From: an uncultured Lachnospiraceae bacterium
Lineage (GTDB): Bacteria; Bacillota; Clostridia; Lachnospirales; Lachnospiraceae
Length of the DNA stretch: 34,746 nucleotides
Direction: 5' to 3'
Assembly (NCBI GenBank): GCA_949346185.1
Contig: CASGVX010000002.1
Coordinates: 1 to 34,746, forward strand
The notes beneath the pieces are model-generated. The model was not told the DNA's origin, searched no databases, and was given only the letters and a program-made list of their open reading frames with translations. A program made the position numbers and the translations under genes. Shown here piece by piece: positions 15,865-23,756 of the stretch. Within the stretch, counting starts at the first letter, position 1. Each line of letters begins with the position of its first letter.

Positions 15865-16317
15865 TTATTTCTGCTGAAAGGATATGCCGATAATGGCATC
15901 ATTTGAATTTTTCCTGATCGTCCCCTCAAACTTTCCCGTGGGATTGATGTAATTATTTTCGCTCTTAATCTGGGCAGTCCTCAGGGAACTGCAGCCGGAA
16001 GAGCCCTTTAGACTGCCACCCTCAATCTTTCTATTATAATATGCTACCACATTGTTCTTAGTCGTGACAATCACGCCCATCTCCTCGCTCTTATACCGAT
16101 TGATGGCGTTGATTACCTCGCTGCCGGTAACCGTCGTCCCATCATACATGGAGACATCCGCCTCCGCCATCTCAGCCGTCATCTGCGTGACCTTCCCCGT
16201 CACGGTAGACAGATTGGAAGAGGCCTGCCTGAACAGGAAAAACGCCATGCCGACCACAAACACTACAATGATGCCTACTACCGCCATTTTCAGCGGCTCA
16301 AATGAATTAGAATCCAT
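15865..16317 (-). CDS. Pilin-like protein of the Tad-type operon (150 aa)
   Basis: The ATG at 16317 gives MDSNSFEPLKMAVVGIIVVFVVG; the extra 11 residues upstream have no ribosome site, whereas GGGGGTATCACTT precedes this ATG. The hydrophobic helix (about 10-30) is followed by a coiled amphipathic part (QASSNLSTVTGKVTQMTAEM) and a soluble domain with GSEVINAINRYKSEEMGVIV and a terminal NDAIIGISFQQK. The helix-plus-SEVINAI arrangement is common in type IV pilin-like subunits of Firmicutes. It directly follows the platform gene by about 60 bases and is the best candidate for a major pilin in this window. No canonical Flp prepilin cleavage site is visible, and no prepilin peptidase gene is present here. 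Confidence 0.6.
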   Translation of the reverse strand: MDSNSFEPLKMAVVGIIVVFVVGMAFFLFRQASSNLSTVTGKVTQMTAEMAEADVSMYDGTTVTGSEVINAINRYKSEEMGVIVTTKNNVVAYYNRKIEGGSLKGSSGCSSLRTAQIKSENNYINPTGKFEGTIRKNSNDAIIGISFQQK

Positions 16318-16376
16318 AAGTGATACCCCCTTTATCTGATTTCCAGGCAATTTCTGCCTTATTTTTCATGCTATTT

Positions 16377-18404
16377 TTACAAAAAACTCTGCATTTCTGC
16401 AGTATAACGGTTAAACTCATTCAGGCATTCCATAACAAAGGGACCGCATATGTAGAACAGAATGACCCCCAACGCCGGAACCAGTACCAGAAACCCTGCC
16501 GTGGCCGAGGAATCTGCGACATATATCTCATTGTCCTGCCGCCGCTTTTCATTCAATGCCCTGCGGTCGGCATCAACCTCTTCAAACGCCCTCCTAATCC
16601 CTATCCTGTCCGCATCCATCAAATCATCCACCAGCTTGATGAATGCCGGGTAGGGCTCTATTTCCTTGAGCTTTTCCAGCGCCCGCCTCTCTCCGTATGG
16701 CACATCGTCGATGCAGGCAGAAATAGAAGGCTTGAATACCACTGCAAACTTCTCCATCCACTGCAGGATATCCATCGTGGATATGCGCTCAATATACATC
16801 AGCAGGTTGATTCCAGCCTGGAACTGGACAATTTCATTTTCCATCATAAGCTCCATCTTCCTCTTATGAAGCCTCAAGGACCACAGCGGCGCCATATATC
16901 CCGCCGCTGTCGCCAGATATATGGCAATCAGCTCGTACCACATGAACACGTTCCCCTGGTATTCCTCAATCCTGCCATAGATTTCAGCAGATACCAGGTC
17001 CATCCAGGATTCATTTGCCACAATCCCCTGCGCCCGCAGCAGCTCCTTTATGCCAGAGAGGTCAATGCTGTCATCCTTATGCTCCTCTGACAGGCGGATG
17101 ACGGCCTCCTTTAACTTGGATACCGCCTTGTCATTGGCATAAGAGAGAATCTCGCTATCTACCTCGTACTCCCTGGCAAGCGCATACTGCCTGGTATTGC
17201 AATGAATGATGCATGACAGAAGAAGCCCGGCAGCAAACACGGCGGCCGCACATAAGATGCGCTTCGCATACAGCTGCTCCACGGATATGCTTTCTCCAAT
17301 CCTGTGGAGATACTCATCCATCTTTAGCGTCCTGCCATAATTCCTATTCTTCAGCCTCAAGATAAGCAGCTTTACAGGTTTCAGGCTTCCAAGCCAGTCA
17401 AGATACACGTGATCGGTAACCTGCCTGAAATCCAGGTCCTGCATATTCATGATGATGCGGTAAATGGACAGCGCAACCACCAGGAGCAATGCGAAGCAGA
17501 CAGTCCCATAGGTTCCATAGTAATATTTCTCAATCTCCGGCAGCGTCCTTACCGCCCAATTCCTCACCGGATTCATGGCAAGCGTGAAGGAAAATGCAAT
17601 CAGCGAAAGCACCCCCAGCTTGTGCTTCAGGGCATCAATCCTGCGAAGCTCCACTTCCATCTCCTCCGTAAGCGCAGAAAGGTTCCTGATGAACAGGGAA
17701 TCCCCGCCCCCTATGGCAACATCATCAAACCGCATGATGGCGGAGCAGATAGACAGGAACATCTTCAAGAACCTGTTGGGAGCATGGTCATTATAGATAT
17801 TTGTCTCCTCCTCAATATCATCCGCAATGATAATTTCGTATATTCTCTCCATATGGGCGGCCACGGGAGCGGGAGCGTCAGCTAACGCCTCATAAATGGC
17901 AGTTTCCACCGACTGCGTCATATAATACTGGTGCCTCACCTCAGTAATGAAGGAAACAATCTGATGCAGCAGCCTGGTCTCCATCCCCCTGACCCTGCGG
18001 AACACCACGAAAGTGACTATCACGTACATGGAAGCCACCATCACGGAAAGGGAATAGATATCAAGCCCCATCACTGCCGTAACCGTCATACACGCCACTC
18101 CAACACCGGCTGCCATATAAAACGTCCTTAGGACATCCTTCTCTATTTTCCGGCTGTCCCCCGGCTCGATAATCTCAAATTGGCGCGTCAGCCTCCCCAC
18201 GAAATTTTTTGTGAGGAAAAAATCACCCAGCATGCGGAACATGGCGTGTTCCGTCCGTATATCTGACCCATCCGATACAAAAAGCTGGTCAGCATTCTTC
18301 TTCCTCAAATAAGACCTGTAATACAATGTAAACAGTATGAATGCCACGGCAGCAATCCCCATTGCTGCAAACATAAGCCCATAGGATTTCACAGCGCCCA
18401 TCAT
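16377..18404 (-). CDS. Double TadB/TadC-like pilus assembly platform protein (675 aa)
   Basis: This looks like the inner-membrane platform of a Tad/type II secretion-like machine. In Tad systems TadB and TadC are separate proteins of about 300 residues; here one protein has roughly twice that length, with two halves each holding paired transmembrane helices and a helical cytoplasmic segment. Helices lie at about 10-30, 100-145, 270-320, 390-410, 500-525 and 635-660. The first cytoplasmic domain is marked by SVETAIYEALADAPAPVAAHMERIYE and the second by FAVVFKPSISACIDDVPYGERRALEKLKEIEPYPAFIKLVDDLMDAD, both resembling T2SSF segments. It overlaps the ATPase stop by four bases (ATGA), so the two are translationally coupled, as expected for motor and platform. 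A fusion call is inferred from length and pattern. Confidence 0.75.
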   Translation of the reverse strand: MMGAVKSYGLMFAAMGIAAVAFILFTLYYRSYLRKKNADQLFVSDGSDIRTEHAMFRMLGDFFLTKNFVGRLTRQFEIIEPGDSRKIEKDVLRTFYMAAGVGVACMTVTAVMGLDIYSLSVMVASMYVIVTFVVFRRVRGMETRLLHQIVSFITEVRHQYYMTQSVETAIYEALADAPAPVAAHMERIYEIIIADDIEEETNIYNDHAPNRFLKMFLSICSAIMRFDDVAIGGGDSLFIRNLSALTEEMEVELRRIDALKHKLGVLSLIAFSFTLAMNPVRNWAVRTLPEIEKYYYGTYGTVCFALLLVVALSIYRIIMNMQDLDFRQVTDHVYLDWLGSLKPVKLLILRLKNRNYGRTLKMDEYLHRIGESISVEQLYAKRILCAAAVFAAGLLLSCIIHCNTRQYALAREYEVDSEILSYANDKAVSKLKEAVIRLSEEHKDDSIDLSGIKELLRAQGIVANESWMDLVSAEIYGRIEEYQGNVFMWYELIAIYLATAAGYMAPLWSLRLHKRKMELMMENEIVQFQAGINLLMYIERISTMDILQWMEKFAVVFKPSISACIDDVPYGERRALEKLKEIEPYPAFIKLVDDLMDADRIGIRRAFEEVDADRRALNEKRRQDNEIYVADSSATAGFLVLVPALGVILFYICGPFVMECLNEFNRYTAEMQSFL

Positions 18405-20179
18405 GCCACCCCCTCCAGATGCGTTTCAAAAAACCTGTTCAGTTCCTCTATCTCATCCTCTTCCAGATATGCAAAAATCTCCTCTTCCGTCCTCTTCGTA
18501 AAGCGGTTCTTGAGTATGTACCGGCCGGCCCCCTCATCAAAAGCCATAATTTCGTTCAGCTCATAGGGATGCTCCCTCCCCGATTCCGGCAGGGGGACTA
18601 TCTCAGTAATGCTCTTTATATAACGGTGCCCATAATTTTCCTTCTTGCGGACTATGGCAAGATGCACGTCAAAATTCAGGCACTGGACTACCTCTTCCTC
18701 CGCCACGGACTCATTGGTCAGCCCCCCATCCTTTAAAAGGGCGTCCCGCATCCAGGCAATCAGTGCATGGGTAGTCTTCGCATGGTGGGTAAACATCGTC
18801 ATAAGGGAGGCAACCTGGCTGATCTGGATGATCCAGTTCGCCACCGGGCTTGTCGCCACCTCGCCAAGGATATTCACATCGCCATCCGTCTTTTTCTGGA
18901 TATCGAGCCCTTCCTGTCCGCTGACATTGTCGGTTTCCTTAAAAGTGACAATATTCCTCTTTCCAAACACGCTCCTCAGCCCCAGCTCGAAAATCATCTC
19001 CTGTATGCGCAGGTTGAACGTCCTGGGCAGCCATTCTATGGCCCCCCGCAAAACCGTCGTCTTTCCGCAGCCCTGATGGCCCGTAAAGGCGATGACCCGG
19101 CAGCCTTTCACGATATATCGGATAATGCTTACAGGTATCTCCTTTCCTGCATCAGTGACAAATGCGTCAACGCTGATGACGCGCCCATTCTGGTGCTTGC
19201 GCAGGATGGCCCCCCAGGAATCCGACATGGGCGGCCGGAATACGATAATCCTGGAGCCATCCTTTAGCTCATTCCCTATGTAGCCCCTGGATTCGGACAG
19301 CTGGCCGGGATTATTGTATTTATAAATGTTCTTGCAGACGCGCTCAAATTCCTCCTGGCTTCCAAACCCGATGCAAGACATATGGATGGACTTTCCCTGA
19401 TGATACACCCAGACGGAATCAAAAGAGAACTTCACCTTATCGCAGTCTGCCGCACAATTCTCCTCCGCATACTCGAACATCTGCTCCGTAATTCCGCTTA
19501 CGCCGATGGAAATGCCGTCTATGCGCATATCGCGCAGCTCATCTATGACGCCATGCCCAATATAGTTCTGATAAATCCTCTGGCAGACGATGGCCAGCTT
19601 GTCTCTGTACTTTAAGGCACGGGCTCTCTTGCGATACAGAAGCCTGATGTCCTGCTCTGCCACATCAAAGGTCATATCCTCCCGCATCCTGTCAAGCCCG
19701 TTTTCCTCCAGCATCACGCAGAACGCCTTCAGGCCATGCTCCTTCCTATACAGATGTAGCACTATTTCAAACCTGTCCTGCGGCGACAGTTTTTCCGGCT
19801 CATCAAAGCGGATTATTTTGTCAATCGTCGTTTCATCTACCCCAAGCTTCGTCTGCAAGAGGTTCAAAATATAATCCTTCACGTAATCCTTTGCCCCCAT
19901 ATCCCCTGTCGGAGCATCCCGCACCGCCTTCCGCAGCCTCGACTTATTCTTCTTTAGCTTCTCCGTCTCATATTTGTTCAGGTTCATGTCCTCCACCCTC
20001 TGCCTGAGCGAATTCTGGATAGCCTGCCTGATGTTCACAGTCAGGTTCCTGATGTCATAACTATCAAGAACAATATCCTCATCCAGGGACATATAATTCT
20101 TCTTCATCACATACCTTGCGACCGCAGCCACGGTCGCAATCAGGATTGCGGCAATCATAATCACATTAACTGTCCTCAA
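18401..20179 (-). CDS. tadA: TadA/CpaF-type secretion ATPase with N-terminal membrane anchor (592 aa)
   Basis: Hexameric ATPases of this family power assembly of Flp pili. The start is a TTG with GGGGTG six bases upstream, 13 bases inside the end of the TadZ-like gene; a GTG at 20188 is possible. Landmarks in the C-terminal half are Walker A TGHQGCGKTT (about 366-375), GEVATSPVANWIIQ (the Walker B/Asp-box region) and MFTHHAKTTHALI (His box). The first 35 residues form a hydrophobic helix (VNVIMIAAILIATVAAVARYV), which ordinary CpaF/TadA proteins lack, so the motor may be tethered to the membrane. A charged linker (about 65-190) follows. It overlaps the platform gene by four bases. The family call is strong; the anchor is directly visible. 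Confidence 0.9.
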   Translation of the reverse strand: MRTVNVIMIAAILIATVAAVARYVMKKNYMSLDEDIVLDSYDIRNLTVNIRQAIQNSLRQRVEDMNLNKYETEKLKKNKSRLRKAVRDAPTGDMGAKDYVKDYILNLLQTKLGVDETTIDKIIRFDEPEKLSPQDRFEIVLHLYRKEHGLKAFCVMLEENGLDRMREDMTFDVAEQDIRLLYRKRARALKYRDKLAIVCQRIYQNYIGHGVIDELRDMRIDGISIGVSGITEQMFEYAEENCAADCDKVKFSFDSVWVYHQGKSIHMSCIGFGSQEEFERVCKNIYKYNNPGQLSESRGYIGNELKDGSRIIVFRPPMSDSWGAILRKHQNGRVISVDAFVTDAGKEIPVSIIRYIVKGCRVIAFTGHQGCGKTTVLRGAIEWLPRTFNLRIQEMIFELGLRSVFGKRNIVTFKETDNVSGQEGLDIQKKTDGDVNILGEVATSPVANWIIQISQVASLMTMFTHHAKTTHALIAWMRDALLKDGGLTNESVAEEEVVQCLNFDVHLAIVRKKENYGHRYIKSITEIVPLPESGREHPYELNEIMAFDEGAGRYILKNRFTKRTEEEIFAYLEEDEIEELNRFFETHLEGVA

Positions 20180-20957
20180 CCTGCTCACCCCTTTCCCACA
20201 ATTCATCCACCAGTCTCGTCGCATATCGGATGAAGGGATAATTGCTGCTATCCTTCGTGCAGTTCATGTTCTGCAGAATAAATGGCATCATCTTCCCATT
20301 ATTCTGCGCATCCATATAGGCGGGATTATAAGGCACGCAGTAGCACTTCCCCTTTATCTGCGGATATATTTTCCTAAGCGCCGCACCATTGTATCCTGAA
20401 TCAAAACTGTAATTGCCGAAGGCATACAGGATGCTTTCATGGTTTATCGGTTCCGCAAAGTATTCGTCCAGCACAAACCTGTTCTGGCATACATTCACAA
20501 TCAGGACATCGCAGTTGGCTATGGCTTTCAGCGATGCCCGGCTCCTCCCGCTGGCAATATCGATGAACGTGAAATCATGGTACTTGTCCACTTCATCGGC
20601 AATGGCGCAAAATGTTATCTCCATATTCCCCTCGAAGGCATCCCTGTTCCTATTCCCCGTACCTAAAAAGATATTGTACTGCCTAGAAAGCTGAGATATG
20701 CTGTCCGACAAAATAATGCTTTCTGAAAGCGGCCTAGACTTATAATCCCTCACAAGGGCATCAATCCCCGTGTCCCGGAAGTCCTCATCACCGTCTGCCA
20801 CGCCGATGAGAGGGTAGGAAAGATTATTTAACTCGAAATGCGTCTGCATCACCGCCACCTTCTTCTTGTGCCTGGCGCACATTAAGACCGAGGCGGCAAT
20901 CATATTGCTGGTGGTCCTGGCCTGCCCGTGAAGGCTGCTCCAAAATCCAATCTTCAT
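20166..20957 (-). CDS. TadZ/CpaE-like MinD-superfamily protein with degenerate Walker A (263 aa)
   Basis: TadZ/CpaE proteins are ParA/MinD relatives that position Tad pili at the cell pole or mating site. The order of landmarks fits: an N-terminal strand and P-loop position (KIGFWSSLHGQARTTSN), a beta strand AVMQTHFELN, FTFIDIASGRSRASLKAIANCDVLIVNV in place of the DxxxG and switch region, and a C-terminal helix pair. The P-loop has GQARTTS instead of KGGxGKTT, so neither lysine is present and ATP hydrolysis is doubtful, as in several TadZ proteins. GGGGGAAGTGAGG precedes the ATG, 3 bases after the previous stop. It overlaps the ATPase start by 14 bases. Confidence 0.75.
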   Translation of the reverse strand: MKIGFWSSLHGQARTTSNMIAASVLMCARHKKKVAVMQTHFELNNLSYPLIGVADGDEDFRDTGIDALVRDYKSRPLSESIILSDSISQLSRQYNIFLGTGNRNRDAFEGNMEITFCAIADEVDKYHDFTFIDIASGRSRASLKAIANCDVLIVNVCQNRFVLDEYFAEPINHESILYAFGNYSFDSGYNGAALRKIYPQIKGKCYCVPYNPAYMDAQNNGKMMPFILQNMNCTKDSSNYPFIRYATRLVDELWERGEQVEDS

Positions 20958-20960
20958 ACC

Positions 20961-21656
20961 TCACTTCCCCCTTTCCGCCCGCTTAAAGGCACTCCTCAGC
21001 ACCTTATCCGTCACGTCCTCCCCGAGGACGCTCCAAGCCAGCTTATACAGCAGTTCCTTATATGCCGAAGAAATCTTTGAAAAGAAGAAAACAGAATTTT
21101 TCTGGCAATAGTACCGATGCACCAGGTCACGCAAATCCGATTCCAGCATCACGATATTTCTCTTGGGTATTCCCGCACTGAACTCGGCATTGAGCTCCCT
21201 CGCCGCAACGCCTGTATTGATATACAGCGGATAACCGCCCGCAAAACCGTCCTGCTTTTCCCGCAGGCATCCTCCTGCAATCAATCTCCCAGCCTGCCGC
21301 ATGATTTCCTGCAGTCCGTCTTCCAACCTGGCATCCCCATCATTCGCCACGATAAATCAGTCTAGCCCGGGCGCATGCCTCAATGCCTCCCGGGTACTCC
21401 CAAAATATAAGATGACAATATCATACATCCGGTCATGCTGATACAGGTAGCACCCTGTAAAATCAACGCCCCTGTAATCCAGGACGTCCGCCTTCCCCAT
21501 GGCCACGGCATCCGGAATGGAAACGGAGGCTTCCAGGCTCCTGTCCGAAGACAAATCGCATAACAGAACCCTCTGATCCGCATGATAGAGTATGCGGGAG
21601 ACATAGTGTATCAGGTCATAACAGTGCGCCCCGGAAAATCCAATCTTAGTCACCAT
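20961..21656 (-). pseudogene. ParA/TadZ-like gene interrupted by an in-frame TGA (231 codons)
   Basis: Two open frames, 21357-21656 (99 aa) and 20961-21350 (129 aa from a GTG without a ribosome site), lie in the same reading frame, separated by a TGA at 21357-21359 and two sense codons. Joined, they give about 231 residues, a normal size for a ParA/MinD-like partner: KIGFSGAHCYDLIHYVSRIL, RVLLCDLSSDRSLEASVS, YDIVILYFGS, then after the stop FIVANDGDARLEDG and a helical C-terminus (SSAYKELLYKLAWSVLGEDV). The P-loop is absent even in the intact N-terminus. The stop may be a nonsense mutation, a sequencing error, or a recoded TGA. It starts 11 bases inside the CpaB-like gene and is followed after 3 bases by the TadZ-like gene. 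Two separate small proteins is the alternative. Confidence 0.65.
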
Positions 21657-22560
21657 ATTCCACTTCCTCCTCTGATTCTTCCTCTATGACATCCTCCCCC
21701 GTCCCGCCTGACGAATCGTCTGCAGAATCATCGGAGGCACTGCTTCCCGGCAGGATCTCTTTCAGGTTGACATTCTTCTTCTCCACCTGCTCCTTGAGCC
21801 TTGTCTCAAGCGCTTCCCGAGCGCTGGCATTGAGCTTCGCCTTTGCCTTCTCCACAATATTCTCGTCATTCGCCATAGCGGTAATGCAATGCTTGGTGGG
21901 GATATAATTAGGCGTTGTCTCATCCTGTCCGTCCTCTATATATCTCGTCGTATACAGAATGGCTCCCTCATGGAGGTAGGTATCCACAATCGCCGAAGAA
22001 ACCGTCATGATCTGGTCTTCCGCCAGCCACAGATAGCAGTCGTTGCTGAATTTCTCCAGGTTCTGCAGGCATACCTTGGACAGCACGATATAATTCTCGC
22101 CATTTGGGTACATAATGCGGACGTCTATTAGGTCTTCCTTCTTAAGATTCGAGCTGAGCGTCAGGCAGGCAAGCTCCGTCTCCCGCAGGCTGAACGCCAG
22201 CGCAGAACCCATCATGGATTGATATACCGGCTGCCCTCCCTTAATGTCGCAATTCACTATTTTTCCCAAGTCTTTCTCCGTAATAAGGCTGGAAGAATCG
22301 CCGCCCTCCAGATAGACCGTCTGGAGCTCCACATTGGACTTCTTCAACTCGCTCCCGGCAGCGACATCACACAAAGCAACATATGTAACAACCTGGTTCT
22401 TTTCCATTTCAGACTTCAACGTATCCACCTGCTCGTTGTACATGGACTTTATCTTTCCGGTATTCACCGCAAATGCCACGCCAAAACCTGCTGATACCAC
22501 AATGACGCTGATTAACACAGCCCCCACCATCTTTTTCTTAGATTTTGCAATTCTTATCAT
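21646..22560 (-). CDS. CpaB/RcpC-like SAF-domain protein (304 aa)
   Basis: CpaB-like proteins are accessory factors of Tad/Flp pili, with SAF beta-clip domains that bind wall or envelope components. GGAGAGGGCG precedes the ATG. A membrane anchor lies at about 10-32 (MVGAVLISVIVVSAGFGVAFAV). A coiled stretch (SMYNEQVDTLKSEMEK) leads to the SAF domain (about 55-130): VTYVALCDVAAGSELKKSNVELQTVYL and IVNCDIKGGQPVYQSMMG. A second beta domain (LKKEDLIDVRIMYPNGENYIVLSKV) matches the region after SAF in CpaB. The last 30 residues are acidic and Ser/Gly-rich (SEEEVEYGD), unusual for the family. It is second in the operon after the small membrane protein and overlaps the next gene by 11 bases. In Gram-positive cells it would face the wall. 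Confidence 0.8.
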   Translation of the reverse strand: MIRIAKSKKKMVGAVLISVIVVSAGFGVAFAVNTGKIKSMYNEQVDTLKSEMEKNQVVTYVALCDVAAGSELKKSNVELQTVYLEGGDSSSLITEKDLGKIVNCDIKGGQPVYQSMMGSALAFSLRETELACLTLSSNLKKEDLIDVRIMYPNGENYIVLSKVCLQNLEKFSNDCYLWLAEDQIMTVSSAIVDTYLHEGAILYTTRYIEDGQDETTPNYIPTKHCITAMANDENIVEKAKAKLNASAREALETRLKEQVEKKNVNLKEILPGSSASDDSADDSSGGTGEDVIEEESEEEVEYGD

Positions 22561-22622
22561 CGCCCTCTCCTTCCATCTCTATATTTCCATGAAATAAATA
22601 TCATTTTCTGCATCCTCCCACA

Positions 22623-22904
22623 TCACAATTCTGCGGCAAAATAGAATATGTCAACTGCTATGGCCGCCGCAGAGACAAGCAGGTATACCTTTGGCAGCTT
22701 CCTCTCTTCCTCCTCTGCTGTACCGTACTCTTCAATCAGCCTGTTTTTCTTCCCCCCATCAAATAAGTGATATAATGTCATAGACAGAAATGTGATGTTC
22801 AAAACAGACAACAGTACGAAAAACGCCCAGCCATGCGCTTCATATCCCACCTTCAAGCCATCCCATATACTGCTATGGCACAATATTATATTACTATTTT
22901 TCAC
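22623..22904 (-). CDS. Small two-TM membrane protein, first gene of Tad operon (93 aa)
   Basis: The start is GTG with AGGGGGG seven bases upstream. Two hydrophobic helices (about 26-46, WAFFVLLSVLNITFLSMTLYHLF, and 72-91, VYLLVSAAAIAVDIFYF) are joined by a charged loop (GGKKNRLIEEYGTAEEEERK). I recognise no family. Small membrane proteins commonly lead conjugation operons and help place or gate the channel. Promoter copy B lies 33 bases before the start, and the CpaB-like gene follows after 62 bases, so this gene is likely read through to the whole Tad-like operon. Confidence 0.7.
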   Translation of the reverse strand: MKNSNIILCHSSIWDGLKVGYEAHGWAFFVLLSVLNITFLSMTLYHLFDGGKKNRLIEEYGTAEEEERKLPKVYLLVSAAAIAVDIFYFAAEL

Positions 22905-22936
22905 GAATATGCCCCCCTTTTGCGATAAGTTTAGTT

Positions 22937-22967
22937 AGTATAGGCATAACCCTGGGGCAGAGCGCAA
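22937..22967 (-). promoter_or_regulatory. Conserved transfer promoter motif, copy B
   Basis: TTGCGC (22962-22967) and TATACT (22937-22942) are spaced by 19 bases ending in GGGTTATGCC. It lies 33 bases before the GTG start of the small membrane protein and is the likely promoter of the whole Tad-like operon. Confidence 0.75.
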
Positions 22968-23162
22968 GGAGAAATTAGGATAATTTGCACTTACGTAATT
23001 TTTGCCTTGATTTGGAAAATTTGCTATAATGAGAAAATTCTCTGTGGGAATCAAAGTTAGAAGATACATAGAACGTAAAAACGACCGCCCATAAGTCCTT
23101 GGAAAGATTTTTAGATTTTTTGCGACAATCTCAAAAAAAATAAAATCATACTCAAATCTTTC

Positions 23163-23191
23163 TTGAATGCGTGTACAAGGTATGTTAAAAT
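23163..23191 (+). promoter_or_regulatory. Promoter of the holin-like toxin
   Basis: TTGAAT (23163-23168) and TAAAAT (23186-23191) are 17 bases apart. A second possible -10, a perfect TATAAT, lies at about 23258-23263 with a CTGTCA hexamer 16 bases before it; it would give a shorter mRNA that lacks the inhibitory anti-Shine-Dalgarno sequence. Confidence 0.55.
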
Positions 23192-23224
23192 TTCTATACG
23201 GAAAAGCCCTTCGACGGGGTGGTA

Positions 23225-23296
23225 ACCTCCCAAGCTGTCACTGTAAATTTAGCCGGTATAATCTATGGTTAGCCGGACTTACACCAGATGGGAGGT
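23225..23296 (+). promoter_or_regulatory. Anti-Shine-Dalgarno leader of the toxin mRNA
   Basis: ACCTCCCA (23225-23232) is the exact complement of TGGGAGGT (23289-23296), which contains the toxin ribosome site. The 8-bp pairing would hide the site in the full-length transcript, the usual way type I toxins are kept silent until processed. Confidence 0.65.
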
Positions 23297-23303
23297 GACG
23301 CTG

Positions 23304-23420
23304 ATGACGGATTATGAAACTATTATGGTTTTTTTAGGGGTACTGGCTTTGCTGGTATCTTTCGGAACTCTGCTGATAGCGTTGCTTGTCTACATAGATA
23401 GGAAGAACAAGCGAAAATAA
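23304..23420 (+). CDS. Holin-like type I toxin (38 aa, PF16935-like)
   Basis: The product MTDYETIMVFLGVLALLVSF continues through TLLIALLVYIDRKNKRK. This closely follows the putative holin-like toxin family (Hol_Tox/TxpA-BsrG type): an acidic start, MTDYE, one hydrophobic helix of about 22 residues and a short basic tail. Such peptides insert in the membrane and are silenced by an antisense RNA. GGAGGTGA precedes the ATG by six bases and is complementary to an upstream element, which implies translational silencing. A strong hairpin follows the stop (23426-23453), and a plus-strand terminator lies at 23522-23551. The antisense RNA should come from the minus strand over 23420-23570, but I cannot place its promoter. 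It lies at the edge of the AT-rich island and may stabilise it. Confidence 0.85.
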   Translation: MTDYETIMVFLGVLALLVSFGTLLIALLVYIDRKNKRK

Positions 23421-23425
23421 AAAAT

Positions 23426-23453
23426 GCCAAGCCTGTCGGCAAACAGGCTTGGC
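23426..23453. repeat. Strong hairpin after the toxin gene
   Basis: GCCAAGCCTG (23426-23435) and CAGGCTTGGC (23444-23453) are perfect 10-base complements with an eight-base loop. There is no T-run on either side, so this is more likely a stability or antisense-interaction element than a terminator. Confidence 0.7.
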
Positions 23454-23521
23454 GGTGTCCTTAGGACATTAACCAACGCTTGGGAGCATCCACTTTTGGA
23501 GTTGGACACTATCCGTTTGAG

Positions 23522-23551
23522 AGGCATCTGTTCCTGCAGATGCCTTTCTTT
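23522..23551 (+). terminator. Rho-independent terminator of the toxin transcript
   Basis: AGGCATCTG pairs with CAGATGCCT (23522-23530 and 23537-23545) around a six-base loop, followed by TTCTTT on the plus strand. On the minus strand no T-run follows. Confidence 0.7.
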
Positions 23552-23593
23552 ACATTCAATATAACATAATCATAGAAGAAATTCAAGTGTAGG

Positions 23594-23642
23594 TTTTGCA
23601 CGTCTTCCATCACCTACAAGATTTTGCACGTCTTCCATCACC
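23594..23642. repeat. Two direct 21-bp repeats, period 28
   Basis: TTTTGCACGTCTTCCATCACC occurs at 23594 and 23622 with a 7-base spacer. The repeats sit just downstream of the TIR operon stop at 23757, on the minus strand. Two copies with a 7-base spacer are not CRISPR-like; they could be part of an insertion junction or a recombination product. Confidence 0.6.
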
Positions 23643-23756
23643 CCATACTCCGAAAAATATAGGGTGTACAGCATTTTTTCTCTTAACAACCTGTCAAATA
23701 TATTAAATTTACATATCAATAACAAATAAATTATAAGCAAATGTAAGATATCCATT

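Noticed and set aside
20961..21656. Selenocysteine or TGA-tryptophan recoding
   Set aside because: No SECIS-like hairpin recognised right after the TGA, and TGA is an ordinary stop elsewhere in the operon; mutation or read error is simpler.
23594..23642. Possible CRISPR array
   Set aside because: Only two repeats of 21 bases with a 7-base spacer, and no cas genes.
23570..23755. Minus-strand 61-codon frame immediately after the ThsB-like gene
   Set aside because: Starts one base after that stop but has no ribosome site and its second half comes from the direct repeats; possible fragment of another gene, not supportable.
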